From: Cymbomonas tetramitiformis
Lineage: Eukaryota > Chlorophyta > Pyramimonadophyceae > Pyramimonadales > Pyramimonadaceae
Direction of reading: 5' to 3'
NCBI GenBank assembly: GCA_001247695.2
Contig: LGRX02035256.1
Location: 1-64,000, forward strand
Length of the DNA: 64,000 nt
Below the pieces are notes generated by a model. The model was not told the origin of the DNA and did not search any database. It saw nothing but the letters and a program-made list of their open reading frames with translations. Shown here in pieces: positions 11,066 through 20,064 of this stretch (position 1 is its first letter; each line of letters begins with the position of its first letter). Made by a program: the position numbers and the translations under genes.

Positions 11066-11154
11066 CACCAGAGCATCACGTTGGAAACCTGACCCATGAG
11101 AGCAACATATTTACGCCTAGGCGTGAAAGTGCACCTCCAAGTGGCGAGCGCGGT

Positions 11155-14100
11155 TTGTCAAGCGTGAACGAGTGGAGCGTCAAGCTGGCACGCCAAGCTG
11201 TAGCAGTGGATATTCTAGCGGTATGTGCATTGCGTAATTGGTGGAGTACTTGGACAGCACGAGTGCTCAGCGGGCGTGTTTCATCTGCACTTACGACATG
11301 GCACCTACGTGCCCGTCTCGCACGCATGCGTGTTTCCCTTACAGCATGGCACGAGCGAGTTCACCGCAAGAACCAGGTCCAACGCAAAAAGCAAGATTTT
11401 GCTGGACACGCAAGTTCACGATTGGCGTCCCGGCTCTTGAGTGCATGGCGAGAAGAACAACGTCGTGTAAAAGAGATCACTCTCGAAATCACGGCGTGCA
11501 ACATCGCCCGGTCCGAGTTCTACGTGAGGAAGTGTATGAAAGCGTGGAAGGCTACCGTGGACTTCGCTTCCAAGTGCACCACCTTTGCGGTCCAGCGTGA
11601 ACAACATGTGAAGCGCGAAGTCCTCCACGAGTGGTCAGCTCTGACGGACACGCCTGACGTGACCCCGAAGCAATGGGCGACCTTGCGTAGACATCTTCGC
11701 CGCCTGTGTGGCCAAGAAGACTCCATCGCTGCAATCACATGGGAGGTGCAGCTGAGAACGAAGAGTGGAGAGCAACGCGTGATCCCATCTCGTGGACTCC
11801 TTCTGTCGCATGTTACCTCAGCAAGCCACCATTATCATCACCTCCACTCTGCACGACCACTCGTCACGACCATCCCAGCCAACCGGCCTGCAAGGCTGGT
11901 GCGGTTGGGAGTGAGCGTCGAGGAGGTGATAAAGACTCTAAGGCGTACAACCACCTTGGGAGCAAGTGTTCAACAGCATGGCGTACAATCTGTACCTAGC
12001 CGCAACCCCTATGGCGTCTTGTCGTCTGAAGATGACTCCACGATCGATGAGGAAGACGTTCATTCCGCTGACTCCGCCCCACAACCACCTCGATCAAAAG
12101 CTTCATCCGCCCCACGACCCACACAACGAGAACGTGCTGTACGTGTCCAGGCTTTGACGGAGTTAGCCCACGAGAAGGAGGTGGCGAAGCAGGAGCGGAA
12201 GCGGCAGAAGTTGGCCAAGCGCAAGCTCGCCAAGGCTCGACGTCGCAGTGACGAAGGTAAACTGATGTACGACTCCACCTCTACGTCCAGTGAGGAGAAG
12301 TCCACACTTTCATCGTGTCAAACATCTTCTACTGAAGCGCTCTCCTCTGACGCCTCGCACACCTCTTCATCAAGGAGCTCTCGGCAAAAGGGTGGACGCC
12401 AACGGCGGCGCCAAGCTCAAGTCACGCGACACGAGCGGCAACTACGAGAGCTGCAAGAGGAGTCCGAACGAGTCGCGTTAGATGCGGCCACTGCGCACCA
12501 AGCGCAGCTCACAGCGTTGCGCATGGACATGCACAATGCCGTGGAGGAAGCAACCCGGATGCATCAGGAGCTCCGCACCACGGTGTGCCAAGAAGCGCGA
12601 CGGGCCGCTCTCGAATCTGCTGAGGAGCAGATAGCGCGCATGCAGCATGCCGCGGACGTTGTCTCGCATCAGCATGAGCAAGCTGTAGCATCGCAGGCGG
12701 AGGAAGCTGCACGTCATCACCAACAACTTCGAGAAATGCAGCGCGCCGCGGAAGAGCAACGCCAGCAACTTGACCAAGCAGCTCGAGAGCAACGACTGCT
12801 GGAGCAACAAGTGGCGGAGAGCAAGATAGTGGTGCAGGCCGCCCTTGAAGCCGCTGACGGACGAGCGCACTCACGGCCAGAACAACCACCTAATACCCCC
12901 GCGAGCTATGCGACCGTCACAAGTGACGCTCAAGAAGCTGAACACGAGGCTCTGATGGTGCCCCCGTCAGCCACGACTGTGGACGTACGGGGCCACAAAG
13001 GCGTGACGTTCGAGGAGGACGCCTCCAAGCGTGCATCTTCCCCCACGAGTGTGCATGACCGCCTAGCCAAAATGGATTGGAGGTCCATTAGTGTGCCTGC
13101 CGTTACCGCTATCCGTGCACACGTGGAGGAGCACTTACCTGGCCACGTGGGCAAGATGGAAGCGGAACGCATGTTCTGTGACGTAGCAAGAAGGTACCGA
13201 GACCATGACCTAGCGTCTGGGTGTGGACCGCCGGTCTCCGAAGCCCCGGCCTCTCAACTTCCTTCACCACCTCTGGCGGGAACGGCGATCGTTTGTTGCG
13301 TGTACGACGAAGTCGCGTCCAGCACGTCCAACGTTCCGTGCTCGAGATGCGCTCGTAGCCCGCAGCCCCCTGTAGCCATATGGAATTGCGGGCTTACAGC
13401 TCTTTCAGACTTGTCGGAAACCACTCAATTCCTGCCGTTGTGTATATATTGCACGCGCGGGGTTTGGCCGGGAGCCTTTGACCGCTTCCCTTCAGTGACC
13501 CCGAGGCCATCCTCAGCAATTGGTGGGACCAGTGGGGGCGGCGGAGGCGACGACGATGGAGGCGATGGTGATGACGACGGTGACGACCCGGGAGGACCCG
13601 GTGGCCATCAAGGGGGGGGGAATGAGCCGCCTGGCGACCCCACTTCTGACGCGCCTAGCGACCCCTCGCGGAATCTTGGAGATGGACGTCGCGGCCATGG
13701 CGGGGGCGGAGGCGGTGACGATCCGCCCGACGATGAGACGTCCTACAGCTTCGGTTCGAGTAGGAGGTCCTCGTACAATGATGGCAGGCAGCAAAGGGAG
13801 GAGTACACGAGGCACTCATATGCCCTCAAGGCCGCGAAGGACATCATGTCCTTGTACTCAGCACCGCTGGAAGGGTCCACGAACCCCTTCGGCCCGCTGT
13901 TGCGGTTCGTGGACGAGTTCGACAGGTGCTTAGCCCTTCCAGTGGTGCTCCTCGCGATGAACACCCCGTGCAACGTGCCCAACGGAGCGTTCGAGCTCGG
14001 AGAGCCGATTCTCTCGGTGCATATCTTGTTGAAGGAGATCACCCAGCATTGCTTCCCTACGCCTAGCTCCGAAGGAACGGAGCTGCGAGGGGTTCTCCTG

Positions 14101-14871
14101 GATGCCGAGGCGGACAAGTCGTTGAACCTTGAGAAGGTCATTGTGCCGCTGGCGAAGCTGATCGTGCCGCTGAAGAGTGAAATGGCCACCTTGGGCTCGT
14201 TCCTACGCCGAGTACGCCAAACTCAAGGACGCATGGCGACACCGCGCAAAGTGCGCGAGTTTTGGGATGGACTGCATCTAGCCCATCGCGTAGTGACCAT
14301 GTTGGCGACACACGAGCTCACCACACCGGTTCCGGAATCCGACCTCCTGGACGTCTTCCTCTCGGGCTTATCCGCGGAGGTACGGAAGGAGGCGTTCGAG
14401 ATTGCAGAGCGGAAGGGGACCCCCTTGATCCTCCTCGACCGCGCCCTTCCAGCCAGTCGACGCCTAGCGCTGGAATACGCCATTGAGGCGGAGTTGCATT
14501 TGAACAACGCGACGAGTAGGAGAGCGCCAGTGCAGCTACTGGCAGCGGTGGAGGTCTCGGAGGAGCTACTAGCTCTAGCCGAAGATCGTCCCGCGGGTGC
14601 AACTCCTACTGGGCAACGTCTGGGCTCCCCGGAGTACACTGGTTGCAGGTTGTGCCAAAGCAAAGAGCACTATGCTCGAGAGTGCCCACAGGCTGCTCTT
14701 CGTAAGAAGGAGTGGGCCAAAGCACTTCTGGCTGAAACTTTGGACATGGTCATGCACGAAGTGGAAACGGATGAATACTGCGACGTGCTCAACGCGGTGC
14801 TGCCAAAGGAACTAATGGATTTTGCCGCGGAGGACTCCCTCGAGCTCGGAGTACCCTCCAAGTCCCAATGA
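11155..14871 (+). CDS. gag: Gag-like polyprotein of chromovirus (Trp-repeat helices, coiled coil, capsid-like region, CCHC zinc knuckle)
   Basis: The frame is open from 11053, the codon at 11155 is TTG and the first in-frame ATG is at 11326, so the start is uncertain. Residues here count from 11155. Residues 25-175 hold spaced motifs such as LTTWH, LTAWHERV, LSAWREEQRR, MKAWK and LHEWS, like Sfi1-type centrin-binding helices. Residues 395-580 are a long Gln/Glu/Ala coiled coil. A Gly/Asp-rich linker lies near 789-830. A capsid-like helical region (about 880-1120) is followed by a canonical C-x2-C-x4-H-x4-C zinc knuckle at 1164-1177. At roughly 1,240 residues it is far longer than usual Ty3 Gag. 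Role: particle assembly and RNA packaging. The stop codon overlaps the next start as ATGA. Confidence 0.85.
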   Translation: MSSVNEWSVKLARQAVAVDILAVCALRNWWSTWTARVLSGRVSSALTTWHLRARLARMRVSLTAWHERVHRKNQVQRKKQDFAGHASSRLASRLLSAWREEQRRVKEITLEITACNIARSEFYVRKCMKAWKATVDFASKCTTFAVQREQHVKREVLHEWSALTDTPDVTPKQWATLRRHLRRLCGQEDSIAAITWEVQLRTKSGEQRVIPSRGLLLSHVTSASHHYHHLHSARPLVTTIPANRPARLVRLGVSVEEVIKTLRRTTTLGASVQQHGVQSVPSRNPYGVLSSEDDSTIDEEDVHSADSAPQPPRSKASSAPRPTQRERAVRVQALTELAHEKEVAKQERKRQKLAKRKLAKARRRSDEGKLMYDSTSTSSEEKSTLSSCQTSSTEALSSDASHTSSSRSSRQKGGRQRRRQAQVTRHERQLRELQEESERVALDAATAHQAQLTALRMDMHNAVEEATRMHQELRTTVCQEARRAALESAEEQIARMQHAADVVSHQHEQAVASQAEEAARHHQQLREMQRAAEEQRQQLDQAAREQRLLEQQVAESKIVVQAALEAADGRAHSRPEQPPNTPASYATVTSDAQEAEHEALMVPPSATTVDVRGHKGVTFEEDASKRASSPTSVHDRLAKMDWRSISVPAVTAIRAHVEEHLPGHVGKMEAERMFCDVARRYRDHDLASGCGPPVSEAPASQLPSPPLAGTAIVCCVYDEVASSTSNVPCSRCARSPQPPVAIWNCGLTALSDLSETTQFLPLCIYCTRGVWPGAFDRFPSVTPRPSSAIGGTSGGGGGDDDGGDGDDDGDDPGGPGGHQGGGNEPPGDPTSDAPSDPSRNLGDGRRGHGGGGGGDDPPDDETSYSFGSSRRSSYNDGRQQREEYTRHSYALKAAKDIMSLYSAPLEGSTNPFGPLLRFVDEFDRCLALPVVLLAMNTPCNVPNGAFELGEPILSVHILLKEITQHCFPTPSSEGTELRGVLLDAEADKSLNLEKVIVPLAKLIVPLKSEMATLGSFLRRVRQTQGRMATPRKVREFWDGLHLAHRVVTMLATHELTTPVPESDLLDVFLSGLSAEVRKEAFEIAERKGTPLILLDRALPASRRLALEYAIEAELHLNNATSRRAPVQLLAAVEVSEELLALAEDRPAGATPTGQRLGSPEYTGCRLCQSKEHYARECPQAALRKKEWAKALLAETLDMVMHEVETDEYCDVLNAVLPKELMDFAAEDSLELGVPSKSQ

Positions 14872-16436
14872 GCTCGGGCCCACATCCCCGCGATGAGCCC
14901 CCCTCCTACCTCTCGGAGCAGCAGTTGCGGGAGAAGTGGAGAAGAGCCCGTCGACGTCAAAGGCGGAGTGCTCCTTGCACAGGATACCTAGACTCCGATG
15001 AGCTCAACATGCTACCCTCGCGGGCGATGACTAGCCCTCCTCCCGCGCCGGAGCGTCAAGTGGTCGAAGCTCGCCTTCGCAAGGAAGCCAAGTCTCCAGT
15101 GTGTACGAGCGAGGACCTCACAGACGACTCCCAGCACGTTGAGAAACGGCACCGACGTACCCTGAAGGTGACCGAGAGCTACCGCGTGCACTTGGAGCCA
15201 ACGGGCCAACCATTGCAAGGTTGGCAATTTCGAGCTGTCCGAGGGCAAGGGACGAGCGCTTTACGCTCCAAAGTGGGCACACGGGGCTTGAGGTCCTCCA
15301 TCAAGGCTCTGGAAACGGACCTTGCACCGCCCCGTACACCTCCGCGGAGCACGAGCCCACCGCTTTGGAGAGCCGGGCATCGACGCAGCAGCCGAGGACC
15401 CACGCGGTCACCAACGCACAGCGCGGTTACCGCCAACAAGCGAGAAGCTCGAGCTCGATCACCCTTACCCGCAGCCCTTAACAAACTTAAAAGGCTGCAA
15501 GAATACCGACGACGACGTCAAGACATCCAGCTTGGGCGTCGACCTCGTACGCCCTCACCTAACGACAGCACGACTGCCGAGGCAACCTCAACCACATGGA
15601 GTGACCGCCCCCGACCATGGCTGTCACCGACCCATGCAGCTCGAGCTGAAGGAGCACCAAGGAGGAGGTGGCTCAGTGGGCTGGAGAAGGTTCGCCAACG
15701 AGAGAAGCTTAAGCGGGATTATGCCAGTGGCCTCCCATATTTGGAGCGGGACTCTCCTATAGACGAAGAGCTACTGCACATCTTAGCCAAGGAACAAGCG
15801 CAAGAGGAAGTAGAAGATGGACTCCTCCAGTACGCAAGTGACTTGGCGACGAATGATATGGCGCGAGCAGCGAAGGACAAGGTCATCCAAGTGGCCTTGT
15901 ACCCACCTGATCACCCACCCAGGGACCTGGTGCAGACAGCCACCGCTCAAGGGCTCTTGGCCGATGCAGGCACCTACGAGTTACCATGGGACTCTGACAT
16001 GGACGACCCTCCTGACCTAGGCGACCCTCATGCCAAGGACGACCCCTTCATATGCCAGCTCAACAGCATCATCGACAGTGGGGACATGAGCCCTGGCTGG
16101 AGTGATCTCTTGGCGGCTGTATCAACATCGCGAGCGCCACCTCGACAGATCAACAATTCCAAGGCCCCCACCTTGTTGTTGTTCTGGGCGTACGTGAACG
16201 GTCGTCGCGTAAAGGTGCTGGTGGACAGTGGGTGCTCCACCGACATTATCTCGGACAAGACTGTACGCAGCATTCCCTCCCTGACGCCTCGACCTCACGA
16301 AAACCCCATGCGAGTGCGAGTAGCTGACGGCGCGTCGTACGATGTCAACACGTGCGTCCATCCGTCCTCGACTGCAAGCAGAGACCACCAAGGGGTTGTA
16401 CGTCAAGCAACTGGAGCTCAGAGTGATGCCCATTGA
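14868..16436 (+). CDS. pol: Pol N-terminal part: basic/proline-rich region and first half of the aspartic protease
   Basis: The ATG at 14868 overlaps the Gag stop (ATGA), a stop-restart arrangement. The first ~400 residues are Arg/Ser/Pro-rich and unassigned. Near residues 439-462 comes VLVDSGCSTDIIS, the retropepsin active-site strand (D-S-G) of a Ty3-type protease. After DGASYDVNTCV (about 16360) the frame loses protease similarity. It resumes in the +1 frame as RLQAETTKGLY...DIILGGPWL. A 4-nt insertion at about 16358-16362 explains the break. The partner is the next ORF. Confidence 0.8.
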   Translation: MSSGPHPRDEPPSYLSEQQLREKWRRARRRQRRSAPCTGYLDSDELNMLPSRAMTSPPPAPERQVVEARLRKEAKSPVCTSEDLTDDSQHVEKRHRRTLKVTESYRVHLEPTGQPLQGWQFRAVRGQGTSALRSKVGTRGLRSSIKALETDLAPPRTPPRSTSPPLWRAGHRRSSRGPTRSPTHSAVTANKREARARSPLPAALNKLKRLQEYRRRRQDIQLGRRPRTPSPNDSTTAEATSTTWSDRPRPWLSPTHAARAEGAPRRRWLSGLEKVRQREKLKRDYASGLPYLERDSPIDEELLHILAKEQAQEEVEDGLLQYASDLATNDMARAAKDKVIQVALYPPDHPPRDLVQTATAQGLLADAGTYELPWDSDMDDPPDLGDPHAKDDPFICQLNSIIDSGDMSPGWSDLLAAVSTSRAPPRQINNSKAPTLLLFWAYVNGRRVKVLVDSGCSTDIISDKTVRSIPSLTPRPHENPMRVRVADGASYDVNTCVHPSSTASRDHQGVVRQATGAQSDAH

Positions 16437-17520
16437 TCTTTGCGTGGATATTATCCTTGGAGGACCTTGGCTAGCCTCTCACTCCCCAGTCACCCTGGAT
16501 TACTCCCGATGGGGTTCCATCCGGTTTGGTTCTGGAAGCAAGAGAGTGGTCATTACAGGCTGCTCTCCGGGAACGCCAGACCCCTCAAGACCCAAGGATA
16601 AGGCCATGGCGCTGGTACAAGGAGTCTTGTTGGACCCCAAAAGAGTACGCAAGGACCTTCGAGCCCTCCAATCTAAGGATGAGTGTGCCTTCGTGGTGTA
16701 CCTAGCACCCGACGGCACCTTCGGGGCGGTCGCCTGTAACGAAGAGACCGACGCCGAGACCAACGCCAAGCCCAGGGACGCTTCGTCCGAGCGTCGCGCC
16801 ACGTCTAGCTCTGAGCAGCAAGACGCCCAAGTCGCGGGCGCCATGGACTCCTCCCAAGCGGATCTGGGTGAGACGGACGCGCCTGCGCTGATGTCCGCGT
16901 CAGACACTGACTCCGAAGCCGAGGACGCTCTACTCCTCCGGGAATCTGTGCGGCCCAGCCCAGGCACCAGTGACGAGGACCACTTGGATAAGGTGTACGC
17001 AACAGTGGAGTCCACCCGCCCACAAAACTTTGACGTGGTCGCGCTGGAGGGTGCTGTTGGCCCGCCGGCGGACAATGCGCCATCCAACAACCTACATCTG
17101 GGGTTCTTCCAGAGCAAGCGCGAAGCTTTGGGAGCATTTGCTTTATTACCTGAGCACGTACGTGCCCAAGCAATCGACGACCACGCGCAAGGGAAACCAC
17201 CCACCTGGCATGCCGAAGCCGCAGCCGCGCTGGAGCAGGGAAGGCGCTTACTCCGCGAACGTCGGCCGCGACGCAAGCGTGTGCGCTGGAGCGACGAGAA
17301 GCCCCATACTGAAGGTTTATCTCAAGAGCAGGCCGCTCCTGTGGCCGAGGAACCACCGTCACCGTCACCGCCGCCCAAGCCCCATGCCATGGAAGCGGAG
17401 GAGCCGGACGAGATTGACGAGACAGTGTCCCCGGAGATATGGCAACAGCTGCGCGACCTTGAGGAGGAGTTCAGGGACGTCATATGTACGGAGCTGCCTG
17501 ACTCCGTCCAAAGCCGCGAC
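16342..17520 (+). CDS. pol: Pol: second half of aspartic protease and protease-RT linker, truncated by MITE
   Basis: It carries the C-terminal retropepsin strand (IDLCVDIILGGPWLA) from about 16432, then a ~330-residue acidic linker. It ends in the pre-RT motif (EEEFRDVICTELPDSV) typical of Ty3 Pol. The frame continues into MITE sequence and stops at 17655; that tail is not native. Removing the MITE plus one TSD (297 bp, 99 codons) joins this frame to the RT frame without a shift. The ATG at 16342 only opens the frame; it is not a native start. Confidence 0.8.
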
Positions 17521-17809
17521 CAGGGTAGAAGTCTTACCGTGGCGGGCCGGCCCGGGGCCGCAGAAGCTCGCTCCGGGCCGAAACCGGGCCGAAGGGGCTT
17601 TCGCCCCCGGGCCGCACAAAAATATGAGCCGGCCAAACTTCGGCCAAAAATATAGGCATTTTATGCCACTTTTTATCAAACCCCCATACTTAATTTCAAA
17701 ATTTCGCGCCTGCGGCGGGCATTGTTCTTCTTTGACCGTTTTGGCCGAAAGCGGGCCAGCGGATATATAGTTTACGGGCCGTAAAGAATTTTGGAAGACT
17801 TCTACCCTG
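17521..17809 (+). mobile_element. hAT-type MITE inserted upstream of RT
   Basis: 289-bp insert with terminal inverted repeats of at least 15 bp (CAGGGTAGAAGTCTT), flanked by 8-bp direct repeats GCCGCGAC (17513-17520 and 17810-17817). CAGGG termini plus an 8-bp TSD are a hAT superfamily signature. It is non-coding: GC-rich short palindromes on the left and AT-rich sequence on the right. It splits Pol but preserves frame. Confidence 0.92.
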
Positions 17810-20064
17810 GCCGCGACTACAAGAACAACATTCGCTTGCGATCCGACTGGAGTGGGCAGCCGCTACATCGGCGTAACTACAAGTTGTCGCAAGAGGAGCT
17901 TCGGCAACTTCGTGCACAACTTGACGAGCTGTTGGCCAAGGGGTACATCCGTCCATCGGCGTCTCCCTGGGGTTGTCCGGTACTTATGGTGCCGAAGCCG
18001 AGCAACCCTAAGGAGTTGCGCTTGGTTATCGACTACAGGTCGATAAATGAGATCACGGTCAAGGACAAGTACCCTCTTCCTGACGTACAAACCCTCCTCG
18101 ATGACCTACAAGGAGCAACCGTCTTCTCCACTGCAGACGCCTTGTGGGGATTCTGGCAAGTTCCCATGGAACAGGAGGACATCGAGAAGACAGCCATGAC
18201 CACCCACTTCGGAGCTTATGAGTGGCTGGTCATGCCTATGGGACTGAGCAACTCACCGAGCACGTGGCAAAGAATGATGACGCAGTACCTCGGACACCTA
18301 CCCTTCTGCAGAGTGTTCGTGGACGACATCATGATTTTCAGTGACACACCTGAGCAGCATGTCGGCCATGTACGAGCTGTATTAGCGGCCTGTCGCCAGC
18401 ACAAAGTATACCTCAAGCGGAGCAAGTTGAAGTTGTGCATGCGAGCAGTACGCTTCCTTGGCCATGTGTGCAGTAAGGAAGGTTGTCGCCCCCAACGCGA
18501 CAAAGTTGCCTCGGTTCGCGACTGGCCGGAGCTCGAGACTGTCACCCACGTGCGCCAATTCCTTGGAATGTGTGGCTTTTACCGGCGGTACATCCAGTCC
18601 TTCGCTCACATTGCCCACCCTCTCACTCGCCTCACGAAGATGGGAGTGCCATGGACTTGGGGCAAGGAGGAGAAAGAAGCCTTCCAACGATTGAAGTCAG
18701 CATTGATTTCAGCACCAATCCTCGCCCTACCGGACCAGCGCTCAGCAGCCGATGGGTCTCGCCCATTTTGCGTGCAGACCGACGCGAGTGCGGTCGCACT
18801 AGGAGGCGTGCTGATGCAAGACCTGGGACGAGGTCTTCAGCCGTTGGCCTTCGAGAGCAGGCAATTCTCCTCGGCCGAGCAGAACTACCACGCTGGGGAG
18901 CGGGAGCTGTGCGCCATCCACCACTGCACCACAGTGACGTGGAGGCATTACCTTATATTCACCGACTTCAAACTCATGGGTGACCACAAACCCTTGCAGT
19001 GGCTCTTCGCGCCGGCTCGGGAGCTGAGTCGACGCCAGGCACGCTGGTATGAAGACTTGGTGGAAGTGGGCGTGCACCAAATGGAGCACGTACCTGGCCG
19101 ATGCCTAGTAGTTCCGGACGCCCAATCCAGACGACCAGACTACAAGCAGTCATCCGCCAGGGAGGGGCTCAAGGAGAAGGGCGTGGTCGACCGGGACACA
19201 GACGAGCCTCGTCAGAGTGTGCCAAGGGAGTCGGCTGAGAGCTCAACCCCCGCCGATCCCACCTCAGTATTCGGTGCAATCGACGAGGACGACACCGACG
19301 AAGAGCCGTCCGAGGAGCCCGCTAAAGTCAAGACCCTTGAAGACCCCATCTCGGTGCTCGACTCCACGTTTGATTACTCCGACTCTGAAGACGAGTCTGT
19401 ACCTCCGGTCAGCCCCCCGTTGGTCGTTGGGGAGCTCACTCATCTGAATGGGCTCACCTGGGTGGAAACCCCCGACCTGTGGGAAGACGCAGCTGAGACG
19501 TTGCACACCGCGGAGCGCGCCTTGCATGAAGCCACCCTTGCGGGCGTCACTACTCGCTCTCGCTCGCAACCGGAGCAAGCCCCCTCTCCAGCCCCCTCAA
19601 CTCCCCTTAGTCCTTCCCCTCCCAGCAAACAAAGTTCCCCTCCCGCGTCAAGCTCCCACTACGATAACGTGGTAGACCGGCAGGACTGGAAACTGGTAAA
19701 GGAGAAGTTCGAAGAGATCTCAGCGCAGTACGGCCCGTTCGACGTGGACGCGTGTTGTGACTCCATGGGCGTCAACCGCCAGGTGGACACCTATTGGACG
19801 GAGTGCCTCAAGCAGCAATGGCGGGGAAAGCACGTCTGGTGCAACCCCCCCTACACCAAGGATAGCAACCTCATTGAGAGGATCCTACGCCACTTTATGG
19901 CTGAGTGGCGCGCCGACCCAGAAAACACGTCGGCGATGTTCCTACTGCCGGACTATGACGACGCGTCCTGGCGCACCCTTATCCAGCCCAAGTACGGCCT
20001 GCACGCACGTGGTCAAGGTGTTCGACCTCAAGGATGCCAAGGGTCACCCTACATGCTTGTTTGA
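17810..20064 (+). CDS. pol: Pol: reverse transcriptase, RNase H and start of Dam-like methyltransferase
   Basis: The open frame begins inside the MITE (TTG at 17791); native sequence resumes at 17810. RT (about 17980-18450) shows LVIDYRSIN, STADALWGFWQV, MPMGLSNSPSTWQ and FVDDIMIF, the Ty3 F/YVDD site. RNase H follows at about 18770-19110 (VQTDASAVALGG, RELCAIHH, DHKPL). A 150-residue acidic Ser/Pro linker leads to a phage Dam-like (PF05869-type) domain from 19675: FDVDACC, WRGKHVWCNPPYTK and FLLPDYDD. The native frame ends near 19997, where a tandem CACG duplication shifts translation; the last ~20 residues are off-frame. An amino-methyltransferase between RNase H and integrase is not part of the standard Ty3 layout. 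Confidence 0.9.
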
